A stretch of DNA of 24,206 nt from Gnetum montanum (taxonomy: Eukaryota; Streptophyta; Gnetopsida; Gnetales; Gnetaceae). Positions within the stretch are counted from its first letter, which is position 1. Each line of letters starts with the position of its first letter. Positions 1-11,036 of this stretch are shown here, one piece after another. Position numbers and translations under genes: made by a program. The stretch spans positions 369,008 to 393,213 of the forward strand of contig MNCI01005578.1 in assembly GCA_015680685.1 (NCBI GenBank), read 5' to 3'. The notes under the pieces are model-generated. The model was not told where the DNA came from. It saw only the letters and a program-made list of their open reading frames with translations, and ran no database searches.

Positions 1-1512
1 CTCTTGGCCAAAATGAATATAGAATATTTTGATTGTGCCCATTATATGTGGTAGAAGATGAGCAACATATAATATTAAATAGTAGAAAAATAGATTTCTT
101 TAGAAAAATGATAAATCTTATGTGTTATTTTGTATGAGTCACAATATAGAAGAAGTGCTAATAAGAGGTGACTTAAGTGAGTAGCTTATTGTATAAAAAG
201 GATTTGTAGGCAATATGTTGTTAGCTCAAGTTACACTTAAGGCATTGTTATATTCCTATGTAATACTTCTAATATACAATGTTAGCTATTTTTCTTTAAG
301 TGTATCTATAGTCAAACTCTAAGTATATATGGGCATGGGGTGTAGTGGGGTGTTAGAATCCAAAAAATAAATAATAATTAAAAAATAAAAATACATCAAA
401 TCACCAATATAAAAGAGAGTCTAAATAAAAGCCCCAATAGTTTTGGGAATTCCTTTCAATTTTTAACCTTAAAATTAATTCTAGAAAACCTCTCTGTTTG
501 AGTGGGAAAAGGATTAGGCCTTGCCCTTGTTTAGAAGCATTCTCACAAGTTTTTACTTCTTAATAAATGATTTTTTTGTAAAGAGAAAAATAATTTGTTC
601 AAATAAAAATAAATGTAACAATAAAAAATAAGAAAGAAATTGCAACACAAGCTAATAAGTTTATAACTTCAACCTATAAAATAAAAAGAAATTAATACTA
701 TATGAAATGATTTAATTATTAAACCTTCACTCGAAGCCTTCTTAGTTGAAGTTGTAATTCAAGAGCAACATCTTTGAAGATATAATATTTAATTGGTAAA
801 GAGAGATCATAGTTATGCTCTACTATTAGAACAGAAATGCGCAATGAAGCTTCCAGATAAAATAGAAAAGAAGTTGTTAAAAAAACTTCCAAATAAAATG
901 AAAAAATGTAGACAAAACAAGTTACTCAGCAAGAATAGTATAAGAAATGTTTATTTAGAATTAAAAAGTGATATCTAAATGGATGCAAGAACAAAAAGAA
1001 ATATTAGAAAAGCAAAAGATTCTAATGAAAGAACAAATAATAGTGATGGTTCAACATAATACTGACTTTAAAATAATAGTGATGGTTACTCATGCCAAGG
1101 ACATTATAATTATAAAATAAGAGACAATGTTTGATCAACTAGAAGCTATAATGACACAACAACAATTGATACTAGAATGGATTAGAGAACAAAAAATAAT
1201 GAGTAAAAATTTGAGCTCAGAATCAAACCAAGAAACTATATGTGATATGATTGAAAAGTAGAAATTAGTTGAAGAAATTCCTCAATTTGTTGGAGCTTTA
1301 TGTGATTTAGTAAATAAAAAAGAAGAAAAAAGATAAAGAGCAAAAAATCTTTAATTTTCCAAGGTACCAAAAAGTCCAAATGAAATAGTTAATTGAAAAG
1401 ATTTTTTTTTCTAATATTATAATAAAAAATGCATCTCATTATCTTGGCTAATACAAACTTGCATGCTTATCGCATTGGACTCAAAAGTGATGATTCATGT
1501 CATATTAATAAT
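1..1512. other. AT-rich spacer without a supportable gene
   Basis: This stretch is strongly AT-rich, with many A-runs and stops in all frames. A lysine-rich open frame lies at 793-978 (+), but it starts at TTG, has no recognisable domain and is what biased composition would give by chance. Near 344-361 a G-rich stretch precedes TGTTAGAATCC, which recalls the polypurine tract and start of a copia-type LTR. I could not find the other end or any target duplication, so this is only a hint. Confidence 0.5.
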
Positions 1513-1640
1513 GAGGTATTAGCCTAGTGGTAAGACTCTTGTTTTAAAAGCTCCAAGTCATGGGTTCAATTTTGGTGGGCAATGAGAAGCTATATATGTT
1601 GGGGTATAGCTATATTACAATGATTTTTAGGATTTCAACA
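1513..1640 (+). mobile_element. tRNA-derived SINE-like segment
   Basis: The segment carries a RNA polymerase III internal promoter. An A-box-like TTAGCCTAGTGG lies at about 1519-1530 and a B-box-like GGGTTCAATTTTG at 1562-1574. Their spacing of about 43 bases is normal for tRNA-derived SINEs. The GGTGGGC after the B box is also common in plant SINEs derived from tRNA. The C of the B-box GTTCGA has become CA, consistent with CpG decay. No clear poly-A or poly-T tail or flanking duplication is visible, so the ends are approximate. It does not fold as an intact tRNA gene by eye. Confidence 0.45.
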
Positions 1641-3480
1641 CCTCCTTAATAATCCATGTAATATGATTGTGAAATTTAGTGATTCAATTACTCAAGGAAA
1701 AATTTGGTACAATCTTAGTAAGTTTAAAGGAGAAAAAATTTGAATAAATAAAGATCTCATGAAAGAAGAGCTTGTAAGGAAAATAGAAAAAGGTAAAAGT
1801 AGCATACTTAGAGGATATAGTAGCTTTTCTAAACGTAGAGTATATTGTAGTAATCAAAGATAAGGAATTTCTAAAAAATGCATGAATACTTTGTACTATG
1901 GATTTTTCAATATAGATGGTGGCAGTGCTACTAAAATGATTGCACTTTATTATATTAATATTTTAAAGAAGTTATATATTTTTGGAGTGGTTGAAACATG
2001 GGAAGAAGAAAGGATCATCACCTAGATGATTAATGCTCATCTTGCTAAGGTAGCGCACTAGAAGAGCAATGGATGACCAAAAGCCTAATCCCTTATGAGT
2101 GGCTCAATCTAGGTTCAAACCCAAGTCCTACAACTTAAGATGAAGAGGATTCTAAAATTTTTGATTTGCATAGTTTTAGTATAATAAAGGTATCAAGTGT
2201 TATATCTCATTAACAAGGAACATGATCAAGAGGATTACCTTATATTTTCAAAAATTGGCTTCAAAAGATAATTACGATGGCAAAAATTAATGAACACAAA
2301 TAATATATTTGGTTTAAAATTATTTAGAGGAAATTTCATATTGTAGAATGGATGGGAGCTCTTCACACATCCTATCTCTCATTCATCACTTTATATTTCA
2401 TGTTTATTATCATTTATTTCTTTGTCTCATGGTAAAATAACAAGGTTGACTTACATATAAAACTGTCTTAAAATGGAAAATTTTGGATATAAGGCATAAT
2501 GCTATAACTTGTCAACCTTACATATAAATTAAGGTCTCCCCTTATACCTCATAAGAGAGGCATTCATTTTTTTCTCATTTTTGCATTGTTCATCCAAAGA
2601 TCAAGGGTTTAAAGAAGTTTCAAGGAGAAGTTTCCTTTTTTCACTTTTTTTATTCACAATTATCACAATCTCTCTCAAATTTCATAATATCAAAATCACA
2701 ATTTACATTCTTACAATTCCTTCTCAAGATATTTCATACTTCAAGATTAGAACTCATTAAAGATTATCCATTTTATCAAATCTCTTTAGTAAATCATCAA
2801 AGATTATAAAGATAAGTACAAATCTTGCTTACAAGAGGTTAAATATGTTTAAAACATCAAGCTTTAGTGATATTTTCTCATTAAATTTGCATTTACATGC
2901 ATCTTTAGTTGTCACAAGTTGCTAAATCATCTTGTAGATAAGATCTTGCATTTTTCTCAATCCTTTTCATAGATCTAGTTTAAGATTCATCTTTCTCATA
3001 TTAAGAGCATCTAGAAGCTTTCAAATTTGAAACAAAATAACTTCAAATTCATCAAGATTAAAAATTTAAATAATCATTCTTTTGCTAATCATGCTCGGTC
3101 GATATTTATGATAACAATTGATGTTGTGATATCGATATATATCACTTTAGTGATGGCACCTAATATATTCAAATTTCCAAAAGGCACCAAAGATATTTAT
3201 CTTCATTGATTAATTGAGTTCCAATTATATCATCAAATTTGACCTATGACTAATCAATTTTCTCAGTGCTTTAGTGACAAGCAATGACAAGAGTTGAAAG
3301 TGTATTGATTCACATCAATCCATGCAATCTCAATCAATATCAACTAATTTTGAATGAATTTCAAGCTTCCATGTTCACTTCAATAGGAAACACCTTGTAT
3401 TCCTTACTTTTTTTTAACTTTCACCCACAAGACATAACATATTCTGCAAAACTAAGTTTATAATAAAATTACACTTTTAA
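1641..3480. other. AT-rich spacer, old repeat remnants
   Basis: No coding frame here shows a known domain. Around 2440-2535 a TTACATATAAA motif occurs twice, flanked by GGTTGAC and its inverse GTCAACC. The second copy (about 2518-2530) is followed by a C/T-rich stretch, which is the look of an old LTR promoter, but neither end of such an LTR can be defined. A B-box-like GGTTCAAACCC near 2112 could be a second SINE scrap. The 60-codon frame at 3027-3209 (+) matches nothing I recognise and is probably chance. Confidence 0.4.
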
Positions 3481-5335
3481 TATTTAGAATAAGGAGTAGA
3501 AAATTTCAATTAAAAGGTAAAGTTTATATATGTGATGAATTTAATGCAAAGATTGGTTTTAAGTATATAGATATTCTATAGTGCCAAGAGAATTAAGGAT
3601 GACTTGATATGAAAGATTATGGTTAAATTAGGACTTGATGGGAAAGAACATCAAAGAGAATACTGAATTAAGTGAAATAGAAAGACACATGTTAGAATAA
3701 GAACAATGCCTTAAACTTCTCATTTTAAATGAAATTCAAAAATTTATATCAAGCTCAATATTTACTTTTGAAATGTAAGGAACATATGTATATATTGATT
3801 TACTACCAACCATCCTTTAAATGCACCAAGAATCATTGACTTTTAAGTTGGTGGTAAATTAATAGAATCTTCACATAACTTTCCACAATTTTTCATTAAA
3901 GGAATGCATTCTAAGTATAAGAAATGTCAAAAAATAAGATGTATTATAGTTGTAGATATAGAATCTTTCTAACAAGAAGGATAAAATTTGTTGAAAATAA
4001 AAAATCTAAAATTTAATTAAAAAACATATTGTCATAGGTTGTAAAAAATATTACTATGTAATAAAATTTTATGGGTAAGAAGAAGTGGTTTGATGAAGAA
4101 TATCTATAAGAAAGGCTAGCTATTAAAAATTCTTATAATAAAAAGCTTTGAATAAGAACTACATGAAATGAATTTGAGAGAAAAAAAGAAAATTTCTACA
4201 AGAGCATCAAAATAATATGATGCAAGTGATAAAGCAAGAATGATGAAATTTATGGAAATTGTATTATCATGAGACAAATATTATAAGTAGTTGCATACTA
4301 CTAGATATTTTACTACATACATATTATGAGGTAGTAGATAGAATTCAAAAAATGTATTCTCATGGAAAAGGGACCATCATTTGGAATGATGGTAAGATGT
4401 TGGTTTCTCAAGTAGATGACCTCAATTCAAGCATGGTTGCAAGCACTTGAAGAGTTTAAAGGCTTTTACTTATCTGTCAACCCTCTAGGGATCTTACTTT
4501 TTGAGATGAAAATTATAGCTCTGGGTAATTATCCTTTTTATATGCTTATAGAAAAGATTTAAATGCAAAATAATTATATCTTGAATTATTAAAATGTAGT
4601 GGAGAGTTAGTCTCAAGAGAGACTTAGAAAATGCTTAATGAAGGGCTTCAAAATGGTTTAACTAGCAAGTGGATGATTAGTAGAGTTGTTATGTTTTTTA
4701 AAAAATGATAAAAATTATATTTAATTAATTATAAATTGATCAAGATTAGTAATTTGTTTACAAAATTGTTAGGTATTATTTTGAAGAAAAAATAAGGATC
4801 TTATATTAAAAAAATTATTTTATGTATTTTTTTACAAGTAGGATTCAAGAAAAAATATTCTACACTAGATCATATGGTTACTCTCAAATATTACATTGAA
4901 CAAGAAAAGGGTAAACAAGGTAAAACATTTATTTGCTTTGTAAATTTTACTAAATCTTTTGACTTTGTTGTGTGAGAACAATTATGAAGTAAATTTATTA
5001 AACTTAAAATTGATTCTAGTTCACTCAATGCTATCCAAAATTTACATATAGAAATAATTTTTTAATTAAAATATTAAGAAACTTTACAATCTTGTTAGTT
5101 TTATAGTAATATAAGAGTAAAGCAAGGTTGTCTTGTTTTACTAGTTTTTTTTTCTTTTTTCTTTTTGAGATTTTTAATGATGACCTAGAAGACTATATTA
5201 AAGAAGTACCTACAAATCATATTGTTAGAGTCAATCAATCATGGATACAAATTTTTGCAACTAAAACAAAATTAATAGAAAATTCAAAAATGAAAGTGAA
5301 TGTTGACAGTAGCTTAGTTATATATTTATAATATA
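3481..5335 (+). pseudogene. Decayed LINE ORF2 (endonuclease-reverse transcriptase)
   Basis: This is a broken non-LTR retrotransposon polyprotein, whose enzyme would nick target DNA and copy its RNA there. The order of motifs is that of a plant LINE. DEFNAKIG at 3534-3557 corresponds to the GDFNARIG motif of the APE-type endonuclease. KKKWFDEE at 4077-4100, in the same frame, corresponds to the WFDEEC motif between the domains. From about 4725 the reverse transcriptase begins with residues like NYR..IS..AKLYGII. GFKKKYSTLDHM starts at 4841, FVNFTKSFD follows at about 4940, and RVKQGC lies at 5114-5131. The catalytic YADD box is not found, because the frame runs into the hairpin at 5311. Several stops and frame changes are present, and the glycine and proline of the usual QGCPLSP have drifted. 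It is dead and old. The 5' end is not defined. Confidence 0.8.
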
Positions 5336-5831
5336 TACCTATAATTTGGCCAAGAGAATCTTATTCCTTAATAAGTAATGAGTTCTTTGAGTAAAAAATT
5401 TCATGACTTCTATATGAAAGAACAAGGTTTAAGGATTACAATTTTCATGACTTCTAGACAAAGAACAAGATTTTTGTATCAAATTTTTCATAACAACGAT
5501 TTTAGAAAACAAATATTTGCATCAGTTATTGTATGTTCTCATTCTAAGCTGAATTTGCATTGCCTATCAAAGCATACAAAAATAAAAAATTCAAGTAAGA
5601 ATGAGAACATACAATAACTAATGCAAATATATTTTTTCCAAAACCATCATTACAAATAATTTGATATACAAATCTTATTCTTCATGCAAAATTCATGAAA
5701 ATTGTAATCCTTAAATCTTGTTCTTCATCTAGAAGTCATGAAAATTTTGACTCAAAGAACTTATTACCTGTTAAGGAATAAGATTCTCTTGGCCAAATTA
5801 TAGGTATATATTCTAAATATATAACCAAGCT
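5311..5831. repeat. Large inverted repeat (hairpin), arms 5311-5556 and 5587-5831
   Basis: The left arm (5311-5556) and the reverse complement of the right arm (5587-5831) align along their whole length, with scattered mismatches and few small indels. By eye they agree at roughly 85-90%. The loop is about 30 bases. Long identical blocks include the stretch around 5336-5371 against 5771-5806 and that around 5522-5544 against 5600-5621. Inside the left arm a shorter motif, TTCATGACTTCTA, is repeated at about 5400 and 5446. The hairpin begins where the LINE reading frame ends. It could be a fold-back element or an inverted duplication. Transcription through it would give a long double-stranded RNA. 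Confidence 0.9.
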
Positions 5832-6182
5832 AGTGATCACTAGTCATCTCTTGCAGTGATGATTTAAGCATAATAGATAAAAAGGATTCTATCTACAATT
5901 ATACATCATTTAAATCCATTCTTTGGAAAGCCATGAAAGTTATAATTATTTTTCTAAAGTTATAAATAATTCATGAAAGTGTAAATCAAAAATATAGTAG
6001 CTTATAAGACCATAGAATCCATTGTTGAATGATTAAGAACATGTTATAATACACACGAATGATCAATGTTCAAACTTGCATAATTGAAAAATGCATAATG
6101 GAAAATTTTCTAACATCCAAAATAGTAAAAATACATCATCAAAAAAATTGTTAATTCATTCTTTATTAGATTTAATGTGTTA
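5832..6182. other. AT-rich spacer; expected Helitron 3' end not located
   Basis: No gene is seen. Because the Helitron gene reads on the minus strand and stops at 6183, its 3' terminus (a short hairpin followed by CTRR) should lie in or beyond this stretch. No convincing terminus was found by eye. Confidence 0.4.
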
Positions 6183-8608
6183 TTATTCATCTAATCTATT
6201 ATGAAGATGAGAAGAAGCCTTGGATATCTTAATGTATCTTTCTTTGGAAATCGGAGGGAATATCTTCAAACTGTCAATACTCTTTACATAAGATAGTGCC
6301 ACAAACGTAAAACCTATTGTTTCTTTACTACCAACATCTACACAAGCTTTCTCCAAGGTCATTCACTGTGACTTATGTATAGTTAAACCCCAAGCTAATC
6401 TCAATGGTAGTTGGTGAGATCCTCCACGTATGATTGGTGGAATGGGTACTTGTCGAGGATGTTTGTTATCATACAGTACTCCAATGTAAGAGTCAAACCC
6501 AATGATAACATACGATGACAATTGTGGAGGTTTATAGTGCGAACTGTAAATTATTTTTTAATGACTCCCAATGCACCATTAACCAATCTTTCTTTTGACC
6601 ATATATTAATAGTAAGCATAACCCTTGAAACTTTACAAATGAACACTACTTTATCTAGTTCTTCTTTTGAATCATCCCAAAATCTAACATCATTTGTGTT
6701 TCTATCTACTATGCATCATGCAACTGGCTTCTGCAATTTTAGTAATACCTTTTCATTATGCATATGCACCTTATCTTTTGTATCAAATAAATGCACAAAA
6801 TCTTCAAACCCATATTGCCCATCTAATGTCAATGGAAGATGCATTATCAAGCTTAAAAATTCATAATCATCATCATTAATCTTTCCTTTTCATATATTCA
6901 TCAAAACTTCTCTAAATCTTTGTTGTCATGGATCATCACACCTTTGCTGATACACACCATCCAAAGGTAAAAATGTATTGAATCTTAACCACAAATTCTT
7001 CACATGCATATGAGATGAAATGTATAGTATAACATCTTTCACAGGCGAAAACTATGCAAGATCTCCAATGAGTATCACTGATCTACCACCAAAATTATGT
7101 AATCAATTTTCTCAAAATATTGCCTTAAGCCTTCTATCAATGCTACTAAATAATTTTCCACCTATAAAACTCATTTTATCTATAACAATATACTTTATGT
7201 ATTTGTATCTATTTTGCAACGATGCCAAAGCTGATGTAGCTAGTGGTTTATACTTCTTAATTCCAATCTTCAATGCAGAATGTATTGCAGTTACATTAAT
7301 ATTATATGCTGCAGCACTAGTAGGGGCAAGCACCAATGAGCTATTTTTTCCCAATGGAAAAGTTCAACAAAATTCTTTATGAATAGTATCAATGAGATAC
7401 AATTTTCCTATCCTTGCTATACTTTGAATAATCATCAATAGTGAATCAATTCCATCAACTTCCAATTGTTACATATGGAGATGGCTGATGATAATCTTGT
7501 AGCATTTCTTCTATTGAACTCCTAGGGAAGATAAGTCTACCTCATTATAGTCATTTCTTGAAGGTGTTATTATCCCATGTGATCTATGACTATGAACAAA
7601 AGATGTAGCAATCTTTGCAACATCTTCTCCATGATAGCTAGTTGACCATTCGTGTTGTCTATTTTGATCCCTTAATCCAAGCATTTTAAGTTCACTTCAT
7701 TGAAAATGAGTTGATGCAAGTAGATGTCAATTCATTATTTCAAAATCATATTCAATAGCATGATGTCTTTCTAGAGTAATATCTCTATACTATCTCTCTT
7801 CCTAGCAAGCACATTCAAAATCTTCATCGAATATATATGTGCCAAAAAGAAATCTATTTTAGGTCAATTTCTTATCATTTCTTCCCAAATCACATTTTAC
7901 ATCTCTAAATGGATAGTGTAGTAGCAACTATGCCCAACAATAATCTATCCATTTTTTTCTCTCCTACTCTTGGAGCTACTCTAAATCTAGGATATGTTTT
8001 GATAACAACTGGTTGTGGTCGAGTCTTCCACATTGGCACCTCTCTCTTTTTTGAGGTAAACATAAAATATTTCACAGCATTTAGTAAAGAAAATCCTTCC
8101 ATTTCCAATGGTCTCTTTTAATATGCATTGATAAGGGATGTGTATGTTCAACCAGTATAACTCTTTTATAGATATCTCTAGAAACATTTATAGTATCAAA
8201 TATTTTGCTACATTCAACCAATGGAAGTTCATATAGCGTATGACAAACCTCCATAGCACCAATGTCTCTATGAACTATAGCATCCATCATGAGTCTTTTG
8301 TATGCATTCATTGCATTTTCCTCTAGGTTTTGAGATTCCACAATACAAACTAACAAATCATGAAAGGATCTTGACTTCATTTAAGATTTTGTTGCATATT
8401 TTGCAATATACTTAACAACAAGATATTTTTCAAGAACTGGTTGAAAGTTTGTTTTTTCTCTCCATGTTTGAAGAATCATTATGAACAACAACATATTATG
8501 AACATTAAATTTTGAATCATTTTGACATGGTTCATAGTAACATGAATTTTGTTTTATGGATCTTGAAATAGTTCTGATTAAGCCTGCAATGGCCATGGAA
8601 CATTATAC

Positions 8609-8701
8609 CTAAGGAAAATCTTAAATTCATATAATTTTTTTGGATCAAATACATTCATGGTGTAAATAATAACCAATGTATTCAAATAAATATAATTCTA
8701 C
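8609..8701 (-). other. Intron in Helitron Rep (93 bp)
   Basis: The minus strand reads TTATAG|GTAGAATT at the donor and TTTTCCTTAG|GTATAATG at the acceptor. Splicing restores an AGG codon and joins SVQIY to R-YNVPWPLQA, matching the CRF..PWPL order of related Helitron proteins. The phase is the same as in the intron at 9620-9693. Confidence 0.75.
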
Positions 8702-8868
8702 CTATAAATTTGCACGCTATTTCAAATTCTTAAACACACTATTCTTTTACATTATGTATGATGCTAAACAAAATTTAAAAGCTCATCATAATCAATATCA
8801 ATATACATGAATTGTAATTGTTGACTTTCAATCTTGCATGGATGCTTGGGATTATTAACACGTTGCAT

Positions 8869-8977
8869 CTGCAAATGAAAGAATTGTATAATTTTAATGA
8901 TTGTCTCAAATAACTTCAACAATATTTTAAAATTTAAAATTAATAAAACAAAAGTTCAAAAATTCCAAATAACTTAC
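8869..8977 (-). other. Intron in Helitron Rep (109 bp)
   Basis: The donor is GAT|GTAAGT and the acceptor ATTTGCAG|ATG on the minus strand, both close to plant consensus. Splicing is between codons. The exon before ends GISND and the exon after reads MQRVNNPKHPCK, followed by the DYDELLNFV part expected upstream of the Y2 motif. The intron body is T-rich. Confidence 0.8.
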
Positions 8978-9619
8978 ATCATTGGATATTCCATCTTGAT
9001 TGAATCTACTATTCCATGCATTTGTTATTGCATCAAAAAATGCTCTCATCTTTCTAATTACTTCTAGATCATTCCAGTCAAGTTCATCTATGTTTGGATC
9101 TCCCTTGATCAAAAGAAAGCCATGGACATGTGGTGATCCCCTATGTTGCCATTCATATCTTATCCAACAATCAACCACATTTCATTCCTCAAATAATACT
9201 TTTTCTCAAAATGCCTTATGTCAAAGATGCATAAACTCGACAACTATATGTAGATTCTTGATAATATTTTTCATTTTTTATTTCTTTATTGCAAAAATAG
9301 TTTCCAATGGCTCTCCAAGCATTACCTTATGTAGGTCTAGCCAGTACAGATTTGCTACACTCAAAGTAAATAAATACGTAGTGCACTCAACTCATTTATC
9401 AAATCAAACAATTGTGCTTTTCATTTTCTCCAATAGGAAGGTATTCCTTGTATTATTATTCCAAATCTCATCAAATTATCAACAAAATTATCTAATGGTG
9501 CATTTTTTAGTCCTTCACATAATTATTGGATTGTTAACAGTGATTCTATAATTTTTTTTAAGAATACTAATATTGACTTCAATGCATGATGTCTTGTTAT
9601 CATGCTATAAATGTGATAC

Positions 9620-9693
9620 CTAAAAATAAAATTAATACGTAATTAGTTCATAGAATTTTATCTAGTAATGTGAAATAAATTTATTTTCAATAC
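9620..9693 (-). other. Intron in Helitron Rep (74 bp)
   Basis: The minus strand reads TTTAG|GTATTG at the 5' side and TTATTTTTAG|GTATCAC at the 3' side. Joining the exons makes an AGG codon and continues HKRF-R-YHIYSMI, which is the expected order for the Helitron_like_N region. Without removal the frame is lost. Confidence 0.75.
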
Positions 9694-10149
9694 CTAAATC
9701 TTTTATGACGTCCAAATCCTCCATGCTTATATCGAATTAGATGTCTAGCATATTCATGTAAAATGACATCCTTGGATATTCTTGTAAGGAAGTCACATTT
9801 TCCACGTGGAAAAAATGTTGGAAATGACATTGAAAGCATTCCAATTGTGTTTTACTCATTGATGGGTGACTCTGAAAGTACTAGCCATTGTGCATAATTT
9901 GAACTTTCAACATTTGGATTTTCTAACCAAGCTCTTACTAGATCAAGTTCTTTTCCTAGAATAACTAGGTGTGACGCTACAAATGATGTGTGTCTAATAA
10001 TATTTTCCTCCTTTAAATAAAACAAAGGACCATCAAATTGCAACTTCATCTTGTCATCCTCCTTAGATAATGTAATATAACAAATCCTTTCAAAGACATT
10101 AACATCTCCTATATCACTAACATCATCCAAAGCATGCTCATCTCTTTCG

Positions 10150-10154
10150 ATATC
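10150..10154. repeat. Target-site duplication ATATC (3' LTR side)
   Basis: ATATC directly precedes the TGATGAG end of the LTR and is identical to 22802-22806 at the other end. Both copies lie in Helitron coding sequence. Confidence 0.93.
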
Positions 10155-11027
10155 TGATGAGCGACGAGGTACCCCTATGCTCAACCATACGAATACAAGC
10201 GTTTCATGCATGATCCGATCAAATTCCAAGGACTAAGTGCCTATGCGCCTTTATGGAACAAGGATGGGTTAGTTGATTTTTGTCTTCCCAAACTTACTTA
10301 TATGTCACAATTGTATGGTTAAGTAAGCTTGAGGCATATGATTTTTATATTTTTTATGTCATGTGCTAATAAGGGAGAAGAGAGATAACTAAGTGACTAA
10401 TCTAACTTAACTACTAATTAACTAGCCTTTAACTAATCCTAACACCAGTATCTGTTCTCACTTATTGTACACATCCTGAACTAGTGCAACACTACTAGGA
10501 TTACCAAACGCTAATTGTTACTAGGTTACCAAGTGTTACACGCATGCTCGAAGTGATTGTACTTAGTGTAATTTAACGATTTTCTTAATTGATCAAAATG
10601 AATTGTTGTGCTAATAATAGAAATGTAAAGTGCATAAAATAAAATAAAATAAAATAAATGCATAAAAAACAAAATAAAAGAAATGAGTAAGAAAACAAAT
10701 CTCAAATGCTGCAAGGATGAATCAAAGAGCTCGTCTTTATTGCCGTACACAAGGTGTGCTCAGGTACACAATGCTCGAATAAAGATCCATCCACACTTTG
10801 ACCTCCTGCTGCGAGCACTTGGAAAATACTCTAACCTTCAAACAGACTACAAGAGTTTTACTACTTCACTACTACCAGAATTCTTCTTGACTCCTTCTTT
10901 TGAATTACTCTTTATTGTGCGCCTTGGCACTGTATTTATAGGCCCAAGAGTAACTTGGTAATAACTGCTCTAATAATAACTACTCTAATAATACCCACTC
11001 TAATTATTAGAGTAACCACTCTCATCA
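10155..11027 (-). repeat. 3' LTR of the Ty3/gypsy element (873 bp)
   Basis: It aligns end to end with 21906-22801, roughly nine bases in ten by eye. Most differences are C/T or G/A changes, plus small indels in an AAAAT-rich stretch (10629-10680). It begins TGATGAGAGTGG and ends CGTCGCTCATCA on the minus strand. The U3 end holds repeats of ACTCTAATAAT and the palindrome ACTCTAATTATTAGAGT. Confidence 0.95.
10932..10940 (-). promoter_or_regulatory. TATA box of the 3' LTR
   Basis: TATAAATAC reads on the minus strand about 90 bases inside the LTR. The same motif lies at the same place in the 5' LTR. As a 3' LTR promoter it would read out towards the Helitron remnant. Confidence 0.65.
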
Positions 11028-11036
11028 TACCCCCAT
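11028..11036 (-). promoter_or_regulatory. Polypurine tract (weak)
   Basis: ATGGGGGTA sits directly before the TGATGAG start of the 3' LTR on the minus strand. It is short and broken by T, but a conserved-looking AAGGACGAGTTTTC lies about 20 bases upstream, as in many plant Ty3 elements. Confidence 0.6.

Larger units (their letters stand above)
6183..10154 (-). pseudogene. Helitron Rep-PIF1 helicase gene, C-terminal part, with introns
   Basis: Reading down from 10154, the N-terminal Helitron_like_N region includes FPTFFPRGKCDF (about 9795-9830) and HLIRY.HGGFGRHKRF. The nuclease motif GSPHVHG follows, with the two histidines at 9128-9130 and 9122-9124. The KYIAKYATK motif has its two candidate catalytic tyrosines at 8408-8410 and 8396-8398. 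Next come RDIGAMEVCH and LPLVECS (about 8210-8270). The PIF1 helicase follows: a ruined P-loop SIARIGKL near 7410-7435 where GTAGTGKS is expected, LAPTSAAAYNI (about 7300-7330), Walker B IVIDKMSFIG (D then K where E is expected, about 7170-7200), GDLA*FSPV, WLRFNTF, LVNGALG, LTIHKSQ and FTFVALSYVKS, ending LDE at 6186 with stop 6183-6185. In the last motif the arginine finger position is Y. Many in-frame stops (for example after KYATKS at 8381-8383) and frameshifts are present. Three short introns are retained. Confidence 0.9.

Noticed and set aside
344-361. G-rich run followed by TGTTAGAATCC as a copia polypurine tract and LTR start
   Set aside because: No second LTR, no end, no duplication and no copia pol motif were found nearby.
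2050-2135. Second SINE (B-box-like GGTTCAAACCC)
   Set aside because: The A box is poor and the spacing too long, so the B-box match alone is not enough.
6522-6879. Plus-strand open frames of 114 and 61 codons
   Set aside because: They are shadows of the minus-strand Helitron helicase, whose conserved motifs read through the same bases.
7020-7382. Plus-strand frame of 120 codons, hydrophobic
   Set aside because: It lies opposite LAPTSAAAYNI and IVIDKMSFIG of the helicase and has no domain of its own.
9000-9551. Plus-strand frame of 183 codons, the longest uninterrupted one in this part
   Set aside because: It lies opposite the HUH motif and the Helitron_like_N region. Its composition is that of an antisense reading.
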